Positions 1-8,677 of a DNA stretch of 64,000 bases are shown in pieces. The notes beneath the pieces are model-generated. The model saw only the letters and a list, made by a program, of their open reading frames with translations, did not search any database and was not told the origin of the DNA. Numbering within the stretch: position 1 is the stretch's first letter; each line of letters begins with the position of its first letter. Origin of the DNA: Rhizosphaericola mali. Lineage in GTDB: Bacteria; Bacteroidota; Bacteroidia; Chitinophagales; Chitinophagaceae. Location of the stretch: assembly GCF_004337365.2 (NCBI RefSeq), contig NZ_CP044016.1:3658001-3722000 (forward strand), in the 5' to 3' direction. The position numbers and the translations under genes are program-made.

Positions 1-890
1 TTTTCACCATTGATGGCACTACCCAAATAATCTTTTTCCATATTATCGTATGTGCTATTCCAAGTACCAATATCGCTCCATCCAAATTCACATGGAATGA
101 TATAAACATTTTCTGATTTTTCCATTACAGCAAGATCCAATGACAAATTGGTACATTGATTATACGCTATTTCAATTGCCTTTTCCTCATTTTCAGTATT
201 GATATCATGAGCGATTTCAGCAAATGCTTCATACATTTCAGGTTGATATTTTTCTAAATCTTTCAAAATTGCCTCTGCTTTCCAGACAAATAAACCTGTA
301 TTCCAAAGAAAATCACCGCTTGCGATAAATGTTTGAGCCATTTCCAATGGTGGTTTCTCTGTAAATGTTTTCACTTTGAAAATATTCTTTTCCAATTCAT
401 ACTGTTCCCGTTGGATATAACCATATTTGGTATTGGGATACAAGGGCTTGATACCCAACGCTACAAAAGCATCATTTTTATCTGAGAAATCCAAAGCCTG
501 AATACTTGCAGCCTCAAATCCTTGTGCATCCAAAATCACCTGATCACTTGGGCTAATAATGATATTGGCATTAGGATTCGTTTTTAATATCTTGAATGAA
601 ATATAAGCGACACAAGGTGCGGTATTTTTTCTGCTGGGCTCACTTATTAAATTAGTCTTTATAAGTTCTGGCAATTGTTCATTAACAATATCTACATAAT
701 CTCTTGCAGTGATTACGTAAATATTGTTCTTATCGATAAATTTAGCAAAACGTTCGTAAGTACTTTGCAACATCGTCTTACCAACATGTAATATATCTAA
801 AAATTGTTTTGGGTATGCTTGACGGCTTTGTGGCCATAACCTCGAGCCTATACCTCCTGCCAAGATTAAAACGTAATGATCTTTATTCAT
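1..890 (-). CDS. manC: Mannose-1-phosphate guanylyltransferase, 3'-truncated by the window edge
   Basis: The enzyme makes GDP-mannose from mannose-1-phosphate and GTP in the cytoplasm, feeding capsule, LPS-type glycans or GDP-fucose. The first 296 residues are visible; the C-terminal end lies outside the window. They begin MNKDHYVLILAGG and carry the nucleotidyltransferase signature GGIGSRLWPQSR followed by YPKQFL, then SEPSRKNTAPC, SPSDQVI, FTEKP and FLWNTGLFVWK, all typical of the type-I GDP-mannose pyrophosphorylase core. It begins at the ATG at 888-890 with no clear Shine-Dalgarno. A TAnnTTTG box lies upstream at 948-955. It could be monofunctional (about 350 residues) or fused to an isomerase domain; the missing end decides this. 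Confidence 0.9.
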   Translation of the reverse strand, partial: MNKDHYVLILAGGIGSRLWPQSRQAYPKQFLDILHVGKTMLQSTYERFAKFIDKNNIYVITARDYVDIVNEQLPELIKTNLISEPSRKNTAPCVAYISFKILKTNPNANIIISPSDQVILDAQGFEAASIQALDFSDKNDAFVALGIKPLYPNTKYGYIQREQYELEKNIFKVKTFTEKPPLEMAQTFIASGDFLWNTGLFVWKAEAILKDLEKYQPEMYEAFAEIAHDINTENEEKAIEIAYNQCTNLSLDLAVMEKSENVYIIPCEFGWSDIGTWNSTYDNMEKDYLGSAINGE

Positions 891-947
891 TGAAAAATAA
901 ATTTTAATCTATTCCCATATAGGAGTTAGATGTACTTAAACAAGTAC

Positions 948-955
948 CAAATGTA
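948..955 (-). promoter_or_regulatory. Promoter -7 box for manC
   Basis: On the minus strand this reads TACATTTG, an exact match to the Bacteroidota sigma-70 -7 consensus TAnnTTTG, about 57 bases before the manC start codon. No convincing -33 TTG is seen at the usual spacing. Confidence 0.5.
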
Positions 956-1014
956 AGTAAAAATATAGGTTTGTCTAGGCGATAAATATGTTAATAATTT
1001 TTGCATATAAATAC

Positions 1015-1046
1015 AAAAAGGAACAAGCAAACGCTTATTCCTTTTT
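1015..1046. terminator. Bidirectional hairpin terminator
   Basis: Arms AAAAAGGAACAAGC (1015-1028) and GCTTATTCCTTTTT (1033-1046) pair with one mismatch around a 4-base loop. A/T runs flank both sides, so it can end transcription of the small secreted-protein gene on the minus strand. Confidence 0.75.
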
Positions 1047-1066
1047 TTCATTCAAAAACCACTATC

Positions 1067-1393
1067 TTATTTCTTTTCTACTTTATTTTTGATTTGAGAT
1101 GCTTTTAGGTAAATTGTTTTACCCTCTTTATTGATATAATACTTTTTATCTTTTTTATCAATATAAACATCTGAACCATCTGGAGCTACCTTACCTTTGT
1201 AAGTCTTATCCCCAACTTTGGACACACCTTTTTTCGCTAATTCTGCACTTTTATCACCTACTTTATCGGCCGTTTTCCCGATTGCCTTGCCTGTATTGTC
1301 CACAGCTTTTTTTAATTTAGACTGTGCATTTACATTGCTTACAGCTAAAATACTTACTAGCGCAAACAATCCAATAATTATTCTTTTTTTCAT
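1067..1393 (-). CDS. Small secreted lysine-rich protein
   Basis: 108 residues. The N-terminus MKKRIIIGLFALVSILAVSNVNAQ is a clear Sec signal peptide, with predicted cleavage after NAQ near residue 24. The mature part is very basic: a middle segment with repeated GKT/GDK and KK motifs (residues 25-65), then a segment around VYIDKKDKKYYINKEGKTIYL that resembles the short PBCV-specific basic adaptor motif (a Gly/Lys-rich stretch with YYIN and a terminal aromatic strand). The resemblance is from memory of the motif, not a search. It is probably a periplasmic or surface protein that contacts an anionic polymer. It stands alone between manC and the thioesterase, with a terminator directly downstream. 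Function unknown. Confidence 0.7.
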   Translation of the reverse strand: MKKRIIIGLFALVSILAVSNVNAQSKLKKAVDNTGKAIGKTADKVGDKSAELAKKGVSKVGDKTYKGKVAPDGSDVYIDKKDKKYYINKEGKTIYLKASQIKNKVEKK

Positions 1394-1473
1394 AGTAACA
1401 TTTTTTTAAATTATTATGGTTAATATATAGACTAAAATTATGCCTAAAGTTTATTACTAGGACAAAATTTTCT

Positions 1474-1878
1474 TTATTTATTTTCTAAATCGATAAAGTG
1501 TTCTAACAACTGTTTTTTGATTGTTTCCGGAATGGGTTGAGATTTTTGAATTGTGAAATCATAATGTATCAAAACAGCTTTTCCTTTTGCTCCCAGAATG
1601 CCATCTTGCCAAGCTTCATTATAGATTTCAAAAGATGAATTACCCACTTTTGAAATATAAGTTCTAATCTCCACTTCCTTATCCAAATGGATCTGACTTA
1701 CAAAATCCACTTCGATGTGTGCCACAATGGTACTCCATTTTTTATAATCAAAATCAGGTTGAAAAATACGCAAAACTGGATTTCTAGCATGTTCAAACCA
1801 AACCGGCATCACTGCATTATTAATATGTCCACAAGCGTCAGAATCGCCAAATCTTGGAAAAAATTTCTCTGAAAACAT
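1474..1878 (-). CDS. Hotdog-fold acyl-CoA thioesterase (4HBT family)
   Basis: 134 residues, the normal size for a single-hotdog thioesterase. RFGDSDACGHINNAVMPVWFEHAR is the 4-hydroxybenzoyl-CoA thioesterase-type motif, with the Asp near residue 13 expected to activate water, followed by strands such as EVDFVSQIHLDKEVEIRTYI and GKAVLIHYDF. It is expected to hydrolyse acyl-CoA in the cytoplasm; the substrate cannot be read from sequence. I chose the ATG at 1876-1878 because the longer reading frame begins at a TTG (1906-1908) and adds ten residues not typical of the fold. It is transcribed away from the M1 peptidase gene, so the two share a short divergent intergenic region. Confidence 0.8.
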   Translation of the reverse strand: MFSEKFFPRFGDSDACGHINNAVMPVWFEHARNPVLRIFQPDFDYKKWSTIVAHIEVDFVSQIHLDKEVEIRTYISKVGNSSFEIYNEAWQDGILGAKGKAVLIHYDFTIQKSQPIPETIKKQLLEHFIDLENK

Positions 1879-1988
1879 ACGATTTATATTTTTTTGAAAG
1901 GTAAACAATCACCACTTAATGGCATTTTAAGAAAAAGGTAAATTTAAAAATTGATTCTTCATTACCTTAGATGCAAAATATTTGAATA

Positions 1989-3866
1989 ATGTATAATAAG
2001 CTATTTGCAGGTGCGGTAACAGCAATATTGAGTATTGCTGCGGCCCAAGCCCAAACCTTATATATGCCGAGAAATATAAAAGCGGCATACGAAAAAGGAA
2101 CTCGCTCTATGACTGGTAAACCTGGTCCAAATTATTGGCAAAACAAAGGAAATTATGATATTACCTTAACTGCACACCCTACAGATAGACTTATCGAAGG
2201 TTCAGAAAAAATTGATTATCAAAATAATAGTAATGATACTTTAAAGAGCATCGTTATTCGTTTTGTTAACAATATACACAAACCCGGAGCGGCAAGATCT
2301 GGTCCAACAGGTCCAAATTTTTTAACACCCGGCTTGACAATTACCAAATTTACAATTGGCGAATTTACCTATCACACAGATGCCAAAGATTGGAGTACGG
2401 CAAACACCGTAAGATTAGGAAAACCCATTTTACCTCATAGTTCGGTTGAATTAAATATTGATTGGAATTATGAATTATCCAAAGAAAGTGGTCGCGAAGG
2501 GATGCTCGATAGTACAACGATGTACGTCGCTTATAGTTATCCACGTGTTTCAGTCTTCGATGATTATAATGGATGGGACAGATTGGAACATTCTGACAGA
2601 GGCGAATTTTACAATGATTTCAATAATTACAAAGTTGCCGTTAGAGCACCGAAAAATTATATCGTTTATGGAACTGGCGATTTCTTAAATCCGGAAGAAG
2701 TGCTTAACGAATCTTACGTTTCCAAATTAAAAGAATCGTACACGTCTGATGAGATTTTCCATATTGCAAATTTGGAGGAGTTGAAAGCGCATAAAGTAAC
2801 CAAGCAAAATGATTGGAATACTTGGAAATTCACGGCTAATGATATTTCCGATGTATGTTTTGCAATCAGTGATCATTACGTTTGGGATGCAGGTAGTGTA
2901 ATCGTCGATCCTAAAACGGGTAGAAGATCGAGTATGCAAGCGGCGTACAATGATACAACGGTTGATTTTCCACACGCTGTTGAATGGGGCAAATATGCAT
3001 TGAAAAGCTTCTCTACCAATTGGCCCGGCGTTGCTTACCCATTTGTAAAGATGACCGCGGTACAAGGTCAAGCAGATATGGAATTTCCGATGATGGTCAA
3101 TGATGGCACCGTAGGAAATAATTTACGCTTCGCACAAATGTTGCAAGACCACGAGATGGCGCATACTTATTTCCCTTTCTATATGGGAATAAATGAAACG
3201 CGTTATGCATACATGGACGAAGGTTGGGCAACTACATTTGAATATTTGATCGGAATTGATGAATACGGTAAAGGAAATGCGGATACAACTTACATGAATT
3301 TCCGAGTAAAAAGATATATCAATGATCCCTCTACAGAAGAGGATCAACCTATCATCTTGATGTCTTCTCAAGTTTCTGGAGCAGGTTATGGCAACAATTC
3401 TTATGGAAAAGCATCCCTTTCTTATTTGGCATTGAAAGATATGTTGGGAAATGAAAAATTCAAAACAGCACTTCATGTGTATATGGACAATTGGAACGGC
3501 AAACATCCGATTCCTTGGGATTATTTCAATTCTATGAATGCGGGTTCGGGCGAAAATTTGAATTGGTTTTTCCAAAATTGGTTCTTTACCAATAATTACA
3601 TCGATCTCAATTTGGAAAGTGTTGCAAAATCAAAAACAGGAGCTATTGCAACCATCAAAAATGTTGGCGGATTTGCGATTCCATTTGATGTCGTTGTAAA
3701 ATATACAAATGGAAAAGAAGAAAGAATCCATCAAACGCCACGCGTTTGGAAAAATGCAGAAACGATAAAGGTAAATATCAAATCTTCCCAAGCTATTGCT
3801 TCCGTTGATTTGGATGGTGGATTGTTTATGGATGCCACACCGAAAGACAATTTGAAAACTTTATAA
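1989..3866 (+). CDS. Secreted M1-family zinc metallopeptidase
   Basis: 625 residues, exported: MYNKLFAGAVTAILSIAAAQAQ is a signal peptide. The N-terminal part is beta-rich, as in the M1 aminopeptidase saddle domain. The gluzincin active site is HEMAH (His388 to His392), with the third zinc ligand Glu411 in YMDEGWATTFEYL, an exact HExxH-x18-E spacing. The exopeptidase GxMEN loop is replaced by ADMEFP, so substrate choice may differ from typical aminopeptidases. It probably trims peptides in the periplasm or outside the cell. The gene is monocistronic; its last six bases overlap the end of the convergent trmN6 gene and no terminator is visible between them. Confidence 0.9.
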   Translation: MYNKLFAGAVTAILSIAAAQAQTLYMPRNIKAAYEKGTRSMTGKPGPNYWQNKGNYDITLTAHPTDRLIEGSEKIDYQNNSNDTLKSIVIRFVNNIHKPGAARSGPTGPNFLTPGLTITKFTIGEFTYHTDAKDWSTANTVRLGKPILPHSSVELNIDWNYELSKESGREGMLDSTTMYVAYSYPRVSVFDDYNGWDRLEHSDRGEFYNDFNNYKVAVRAPKNYIVYGTGDFLNPEEVLNESYVSKLKESYTSDEIFHIANLEELKAHKVTKQNDWNTWKFTANDISDVCFAISDHYVWDAGSVIVDPKTGRRSSMQAAYNDTTVDFPHAVEWGKYALKSFSTNWPGVAYPFVKMTAVQGQADMEFPMMVNDGTVGNNLRFAQMLQDHEMAHTYFPFYMGINETRYAYMDEGWATTFEYLIGIDEYGKGNADTTYMNFRVKRYINDPSTEEDQPIILMSSQVSGAGYGNNSYGKASLSYLALKDMLGNEKFKTALHVYMDNWNGKHPIPWDYFNSMNAGSGENLNWFFQNWFFTNNYIDLNLESVAKSKTGAIATIKNVGGFAIPFDVVVKYTNGKEERIHQTPRVWKNAETIKVNIKSSQAIASVDLDGGLFMDATPKDNLKTL

Positions 3867-4571
3867 GAACAAATAATAATCTTTCAGATAATGCGCAAAG
3901 TCAATCCCATATTGATTTTGCGCATTTTTTATATACAATTCAGGAGTAAATGTTTTGCAATTTTCTTTTTGAAAAATAAGAATGGAGCGAAAAAATGGAT
4001 GCGTTTCCGTCTGTTTTACATTCCAAATTTTACCTAAATAGAAATCATTTTCATTCGCAATTGTCAACGTGTATTCCAAGCGGTGAAAAGGAATTAAAAC
4101 GGCGAATTTTCCATTGTCGGATAAATGTTTATTTGCGTAGCTAAACAATTCTTTCAAAGTCAATGTCTCGCTATGCATCGCCAGATTACGCTCATTTTTG
4201 GCACTTTTCAGATCATTTTCAAAAAAGGGCGGATTAGATAATATTAAATCGTAAGATCTTTTAGATTCAAAGTCTTGAATCGCAATATTATGTATTTGAA
4301 TATTATTTTTCCAAGGAGAAATTGCTACATTTTCTTGCGCTTGAGCAAAAGCATTTTCTTCTAGTTCAACTGCGTCAATTTTACTGTTGGGATGTTTTTG
4401 CGCATACATCAAGCTCAACAAACCTGTACCAGTACCAATATCCAAAACGCGATTTGCATTAATTTCCTCAGAAATAATCGCCCCAAACAAACACGCATCT
4501 GTACAGACACGCATTGCCGTTTTATCTTGATGTATCGTAAATTGTTTGAATTGAAAATATGTATTGCCCAT
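3861..4571 (-). CDS. trmN6: tRNA1(Val) (adenine(37)-N6)-methyltransferase
   Basis: 236 residues. A class I SAM-dependent methyltransferase expected to make m6A37 in tRNA1(Val), next to the anticodon. The glycine-rich SAM loop is VLDIGTGTGLLSLM, followed by the acidic DAVELEENA strand end, and the N6-adenine catalytic motif is NPPFFEND. The N-terminus FQFKQFTIHQDKTAMRVCTDACLFGA matches the YfiC family. I start at the ATG at 4569-4571 (MGNTYFQF); the longer frame begins at TTG 4581-4583, which lies inside a TAnnTTTG promoter box, so the ATG is much more likely. It is divergent from gatC. The neighbouring M1 peptidase and this gene overlap by six bases at their 3' ends. Confidence 0.87.
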   Translation of the reverse strand: MGNTYFQFKQFTIHQDKTAMRVCTDACLFGAIISEEINANRVLDIGTGTGLLSLMYAQKHPNSKIDAVELEENAFAQAQENVAISPWKNNIQIHNIAIQDFESKRSYDLILSNPPFFENDLKSAKNERNLAMHSETLTLKELFSYANKHLSDNGKFAVLIPFHRLEYTLTIANENDFYLGKIWNVKQTETHPFFRSILIFQKENCKTFTPELYIKNAQNQYGIDFAHYLKDYYLFL

Positions 4572-4580
4572 AATCAACCG

Positions 4581-4588
4581 CAAATGTA
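4581..4588 (-). promoter_or_regulatory. Promoter -7 box for trmN6
   Basis: Minus-strand TACATTTG matches TAnnTTTG exactly and ends 9 bases before the trmN6 ATG, implying a leader of only a few bases. It supports the ATG at 4571 over the upstream TTG. Confidence 0.55.
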
Positions 4589-4655
4589 ATTTTTTCCATC
4601 TATCCGATTCTATTACCGCTTTTATAATTTCAACATCGAAAACGGAGGCTTTCCT

Positions 4656-4663
4656 TATTTTTG
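4656..4663 (+). promoter_or_regulatory. Promoter -7 box for gatC
   Basis: TATTTTTG matches TAnnTTTG and ends 4 bases before the gatC ATG at 4668. Transcription would begin at or next to the start codon, so the mRNA is predicted to be leaderless. Confidence 0.55.
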
Positions 4664-4667
4664 CAAC

Positions 4668-4961
4668 ATGATAGAGATTACCGACAAATTGGTGGATGAC
4701 CTTGCGAATCTATCTCGTTTGGAATTTGAACCAGAACAAAAAAAAGCCATTCAATCTGATTTGCAAGACATTATCGGTTTTATGGAAAAATTGAACGAAT
4801 TAGATACAGAAGGCGTACAACCGTTGACACATATCAGCACGCGTACTAATGTATTACGCGAAGACGTATTAAAAGGAAGTATTTCTCACGAAGATGCATT
4901 GAAAAATGCGCCTCAAACTGATGGAACCTTCTTTGAAGTTCCGAAAGTCATCAACAAATAG
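4668..4961 (+). CDS. gatC: Asp-tRNA(Asn)/Glu-tRNA(Gln) amidotransferase subunit C
   Basis: 97 residues, the normal length of GatC. It begins [20 protein letters not shown] and contains the conserved [21 protein letters not shown] segment and the C-terminal LREDV...NAPQ stretch that winds around GatA. GatC stabilises the GatCAB complex, which converts Glu-tRNA(Gln) or Asp-tRNA(Asn) to the amidated form. gatA and gatB are not in this window, so the complex is encoded at separate loci. The ABC ATPase gene follows after 8 bases and is probably co-transcribed. Confidence 0.92.
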   Translation: MIEITDKLVDDLANLSRLEFEPEQKKAIQSDLQDIIGFMEKLNELDTEGVQPLTHISTRTNVLREDVLKGSISHEDALKNAPQTDGTFFEVPKVINK

Positions 4962-4969
4962 AGCTAATC

Positions 4970-5683
4970 ATGTCAGAATCTATTATTCATTTAGATAATA
5001 TTCAAAAAAGCTACTTTATGGGCGGACAAGAAATTCCCGTATTGAAAGGGATTTCTTTGGATATTCTTAAAAATGAATACGTGGCTTTGATGGGTTCTTC
5101 TGGTGCAGGCAAAAGTACATTGATGAATATTATTGGTTGTTTGGATACGCCGACCAATGGTCAATATGTGTTGAATAATAAAGACGTCAGCAAATTAAAA
5201 GATGATGAATTAGCGGATGTACGAAATGTAGAAATAGGTTTTGTATTCCAACAATTTAATCTCTTACCTCGCTTAACAGCTGCCGAAAATGTAGCGTTAC
5301 CTTTGGTATACGCAGGCATTCCGAAAAAAGAAAGATTAGATCGCGCCATGGTCGCTTTGGAAAAAGTGGGGTTGGCTTCTCGTTACGATCATAAAGCCAA
5401 TCAAATGAGTGGTGGTCAGATCCAACGTGTCGCTATCGCTAGAGCGATTATTAATAATCCAGCCTTACTATTGGCGGACGAGCCTACAGGAAATCTAGAC
5501 TCTACGACATCAGTAGAAGTCATGGAAATATTTGGTCAAATACAAGCTGCTGGCAACACGGTCGTCTTAGTAACACACGAAGACGATATCGCAGCATTTG
5601 CCAAAAGAGTCATTCGCCTAAAAGATGGACATATCGAAACCGATACTTGGAACCAACCCAAGCATCAGCTTTCTACATCATAG
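4970..5683 (+). CDS. ABC transporter ATP-binding protein, MacB/LolD type
   Basis: 237 residues, an ATPase subunit for a type VII (mechanotransmission) exporter. Walker A is GSSGAGKST, the Q-loop region [21 protein letters not shown] is diagnostic of the MacB/LolD/FtsE group, the signature is [14 protein letters not shown], and Walker B is [12 protein letters not shown] with the switch His in VTHEDDIA. All ATPase residues are present. The partner FtsX-like permease is not encoded beside it, so substrate (lipoprotein, macrolide or peptide) cannot be told. It follows gatC by 8 bases. Its last 19 bases overlap the 3' end of the convergent nucleoid-associated protein gene. Confidence 0.9.
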   Translation: MSESIIHLDNIQKSYFMGGQEIPVLKGISLDILKNEYVALMGSSGAGKSTLMNIIGCLDTPTNGQYVLNNKDVSKLKDDELADVRNVEIGFVFQQFNLLPRLTAAENVALPLVYAGIPKKERLDRAMVALEKVGLASRYDHKANQMSGGQIQRVAIARAIINNPALLLADEPTGNLDSTTSVEVMEIFGQIQAAGNTVVLVTHEDDIAAFAKRVIRLKDGHIETDTWNQPKHQLSTS

Positions 5684-6690
5684 TATATTTTGTAAAACTT
5701 TTTACCGTTTTCATCGACACCTTGTTCTATGTTTTGGCGACTTCCATGTATGTATATATGGAAGTCTTTATCTAATTTGATAATTCCTTTGAAATTTTTC
5801 TGTTGTTTTTTGATGGATTGTGGAAATAATTTGAAACCATCTTCTATTTCCAGATCATTTTGTTCGCGGTAATTGTCATTGTATTTGACAAATGAATCAA
5901 TCAATCCAGGATCAGAAAGAACAGAATTTTCATACTCTTCTTTATTATAAACATCGTGTGATTTAAAAAATTCTGCCGAGCGATTCAACAAATCAATTTG
6001 ATCCACTTTTCCGGCCTCATACTCTTGTGGAAATTGTTCTTTGATAAATAATTCCGTCAATTGCATGACTTCTGTGGTATTATTTACAAAATCATTTTTC
6101 GATTGATGTTTGATAAAATCATTTTGCCAATATTCTGTTTCGGAAGTTCCACTATCTATTACCAATAAAGTATAAGGTTCTTCTGTATATAAAATCAAAA
6201 CCGCTTTCTCCGGTTTTTTATTGGAAATTCCGTTACGAAAAGCTACACTGACATTACCATCTTCCGCAAAAGTTTCTATATATTTTTCCTTATCTTCAAA
6301 TTTGTAAATACCAATTCCCTGCACATATTGATTGTTGAATTTGATATCGTTGTAATGTGCGATAAATAGATCTCCGTCTTTGATATTGGGATGTTTGGAC
6401 ATTGCCAATAAATGCTTTGCAATATCTTTTGAAGCAGTTACGAAATCCTCATTTTCAAATATCCTTTTTGAAATATTAAAAAGTACATTATAACTCAAAT
6501 CAATCTCGTGCATAAATTCGAAACTATAAGCTTGCGTTGTAAATGGCTTCAACAAAACCTTTCTCAACAAAGCATCTATATTCTCATCACCATAAGAAAG
6601 TCGATCTTCATTTAAAAGCAATTCTTGACGCTCGCTATTAACTCTGTGAAGGATTAAATCTTTGATGGTTGCCGTTTCAATCTGAATCAT
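5665..6690 (-). CDS. Nucleoid-associated protein (NdpA/YejK family)
   Basis: 341 residues. The N-terminal [20 protein letters not shown] with [10 protein letters not shown] and the central [30 protein letters not shown] fit the 37-kDa nucleoid-associated family (PF04245), whose E. coli member YejK binds DNA and is spread over the nucleoid. No signal peptide or membrane segment is seen, so it is cytoplasmic. The C-terminal third holds the conserved [17 protein letters not shown] block. A TAnnTTTG box sits 20 bases upstream of the ATG. It overlaps the end of the ABC gene tail to tail by 19 bases. Family assignment is by motif memory; its molecular role is poorly known even in model species. Confidence 0.82.
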   Translation of the reverse strand: MIQIETATIKDLILHRVNSERQELLLNEDRLSYGDENIDALLRKVLLKPFTTQAYSFEFMHEIDLSYNVLFNISKRIFENEDFVTASKDIAKHLLAMSKHPNIKDGDLFIAHYNDIKFNNQYVQGIGIYKFEDKEKYIETFAEDGNVSVAFRNGISNKKPEKAVLILYTEEPYTLLVIDSGTSETEYWQNDFIKHQSKNDFVNNTTEVMQLTELFIKEQFPQEYEAGKVDQIDLLNRSAEFFKSHDVYNKEEYENSVLSDPGLIDSFVKYNDNYREQNDLEIEDGFKLFPQSIKKQQKNFKGIIKLDKDFHIYIHGSRQNIEQGVDENGKKFYKIYYDVES

Positions 6691-6709
6691 TATTTACAAT
6701 TTGGGGAGG

Positions 6710-6717
6710 CAAAACTA
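6710..6717 (-). promoter_or_regulatory. Promoter -7 box for the nucleoid-associated protein gene
   Basis: Minus-strand TAGTTTTG matches TAnnTTTG exactly, 19 bases before the ATG at 6690. Confidence 0.5.
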
Positions 6718-6858
6718 CTTAGAAATTTAGATTTATGTAAACTTACCATTACGTTAAATATTAAAAATGTAAAATTAAGTTCCGCCAATTTTGAACATTT
6801 ATTGCTAATTTCAATTATCTATTTTGAAACTTAGTAAAACATCCACAATTCAATATTT

Positions 6859-8595
6859 ATGGCAAAAAAAGTGGCGGACCAATTGGTCGAAACCTTAGTA
6901 AACGCAGGCATAAAACATATTTATGCCGTGACTGGAGATAGTCTGAACGAAGTAAATGATGCCGTAAGACGCAATGGACAGATCAAATGGGTGCATGTAA
7001 GACATGAGGAAGCAGGCGCTTATGCAGCAGAAGCAGAATCCGAATTGAACGGTATCGCTTGTTGTGCAGGTAGCAGCGGTCCTGGGCATGTGCATTTGAT
7101 CAATGGATTATATGATGCCAATAGATCCAATACGCCTGTATTAGCGATTGCATCCACTTGCGCTACAGATGAATTTGGAACGGAATTTTTCCAAGAAACA
7201 GACACAAAAAAATTATTCGAAGATTGCAGTATTTTTAATGAAATAGCAACTACGACGAAACAAGTGCCACGTATGTTACAAACGGCCTTGCAACATGCCT
7301 ATTACAAAAAAGGCGTAGCTGTATTTGGCTTACCTGGTGATATTGCAGAAAGCACAGCAGTCGAAGGTTCTACTGCACCGTATTTATTACCAAGTGAATC
7401 CATTTTTCGTCCTTCGGATCAACAATTAAAGCATTTTGCAGACATTTTAAATAATAACACCAAAATCACTATTTATTGTGGCATTGGTTGCAAAGGCGCG
7501 CATGATGAAGTGGTTGCCTTAGCGGCATTACTAAAAGCACCTATTGCTTATTCTTTCCGTGGGAAATTTGCCGTTCAATATGACAATCCTTGGGAAATTG
7601 GTATGACCGGATTATTAGGATTACCTGCAGCGTACCATTCGATGCATCACAGTGAAGTAATTGTTCTATTGGGAACGGATTTCCCATACAAAGCATTTAT
7701 GCCAACGGATACAAAAATTATTCAAGTGGATATTCGCCCAGAAAGAATCGGTCGTAGAGCAAAAGTCGATTTGGGATTGGCTGGATCTGTGAAAGATACC
7801 ATTGACGCATTATTGCCTCTGATAAAAAACAAGGAAGATAATAGCTTTTTACAAACACAATTGGATCGCTACGCAAAAGTGAAAGAAGATCTTCAGATCT
7901 ATGTAAAAGATAAGGGTAATATCAACGCCATAGCACCAGAATTTGTGGCGGCAACTGTGGACAAAATCGCTAGTGACGACACCATTTTTACCGTTGACAC
8001 GGGAATGTGTTGTGTCTGGGGGGCGCGTTATTTACAAGCAGCGCCTAACAGAGAAATGTTAGGTTCATTTAGTCATGGTTCTATGGCCAATGCCTTACCA
8101 CAAGCAATTGGAGCCTCTCTAGCAAGACCGAATCAACCAGTTGTTGCATTTTGTGGCGATGGTGGCATTTCTATGTTATTAGGCGATTTAGGAACTGTAG
8201 CACAATACAAATTACCGATCAAAATTATCGTATTTGATAATCGCTCTTTGGGTATGGTAAAATTAGAAATGCAAGTTGCCGGTATACCTGATTGGCAAAC
8301 AGATATGCAAAATCCTGATTTCGCCAAAGTCGCAGAAGCATTTGGCATCACCAGTTTTTCATTAAAAGATCCAGATGCGCTAGAATCTACTTTGCAAGAA
8401 GCTTTCGCTACGGCAGGCCCAGTTTTGGTGCACGTATTTACCAATCCAAATGCACTTGCTATGCCACCCAAAATTGATTTTGAACAAATCAAAGGCTATA
8501 CGGAAACGATGGGCAAATTAATGATGTCCGGTAAAGCAGATGAAGTTTTAGATATTATTAAAAGTAATTTTAAACATATTAAAGAGATATTGTAA
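6859..8595 (+). CDS. poxB: Thiamine-diphosphate-dependent pyruvate oxidase/dehydrogenase (quinone)
   Basis: 578 residues against 572 for E. coli PoxB. The enzyme decarboxylates pyruvate to acetate and CO2 and passes electrons through FAD to the quinone pool at the inner membrane. The N-terminal Pyr domain has HVRHEEAGAYAAEAE with the catalytic Glu, then GSSGPGHVHLINGLYDA; the middle domain is the FAD-binding region; the C-terminal PP domain has the ThDP motif CGDGGISMLLGDLGT ending at FDNRSLG (GDG-x(n)-N). The terminal helix with DEVLDIIKSNFKHIKEIL resembles the lipid-binding tail of PoxB. Related decarboxylases such as acetolactate synthase are less likely because of this tail and the EEAGAYAA context. 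Monocistronic, with a terminator 22 bases downstream. Confidence 0.88.
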   Translation: MAKKVADQLVETLVNAGIKHIYAVTGDSLNEVNDAVRRNGQIKWVHVRHEEAGAYAAEAESELNGIACCAGSSGPGHVHLINGLYDANRSNTPVLAIASTCATDEFGTEFFQETDTKKLFEDCSIFNEIATTTKQVPRMLQTALQHAYYKKGVAVFGLPGDIAESTAVEGSTAPYLLPSESIFRPSDQQLKHFADILNNNTKITIYCGIGCKGAHDEVVALAALLKAPIAYSFRGKFAVQYDNPWEIGMTGLLGLPAAYHSMHHSEVIVLLGTDFPYKAFMPTDTKIIQVDIRPERIGRRAKVDLGLAGSVKDTIDALLPLIKNKEDNSFLQTQLDRYAKVKEDLQIYVKDKGNINAIAPEFVAATVDKIASDDTIFTVDTGMCCVWGARYLQAAPNREMLGSFSHGSMANALPQAIGASLARPNQPVVAFCGDGGISMLLGDLGTVAQYKLPIKIIVFDNRSLGMVKLEMQVAGIPDWQTDMQNPDFAKVAEAFGITSFSLKDPDALESTLQEAFATAGPVLVHVFTNPNALAMPPKIDFEQIKGYTETMGKLMMSGKADEVLDIIKSNFKHIKEIL

Positions 8596-8617
8596 TTAAC
8601 AAACAAGCAATGTTCTC

Positions 8618-8649
8618 AAAAATCTATTTGCATTAGCAAATAGATTTTT
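8618..8649 (+). terminator. Rho-independent terminator after poxB
   Basis: Perfect 14-bp stem AAAAATCTATTTGC (8618-8631) / GCAAATAGATTTTT (8636-8649) with loop ATTA, followed by more T residues. Confidence 0.85.
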
Positions 8650-8677
8650 TTATTTTTAAGACCAAACTAAACACATC

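Noticed and set aside
3123-3575. A 150-residue open frame opposite the M1 peptidase
   Set aside because: It is antisense to the catalytic domain, and its residue content (many Ile, Arg, Cys) is that of a reverse-strand shadow.
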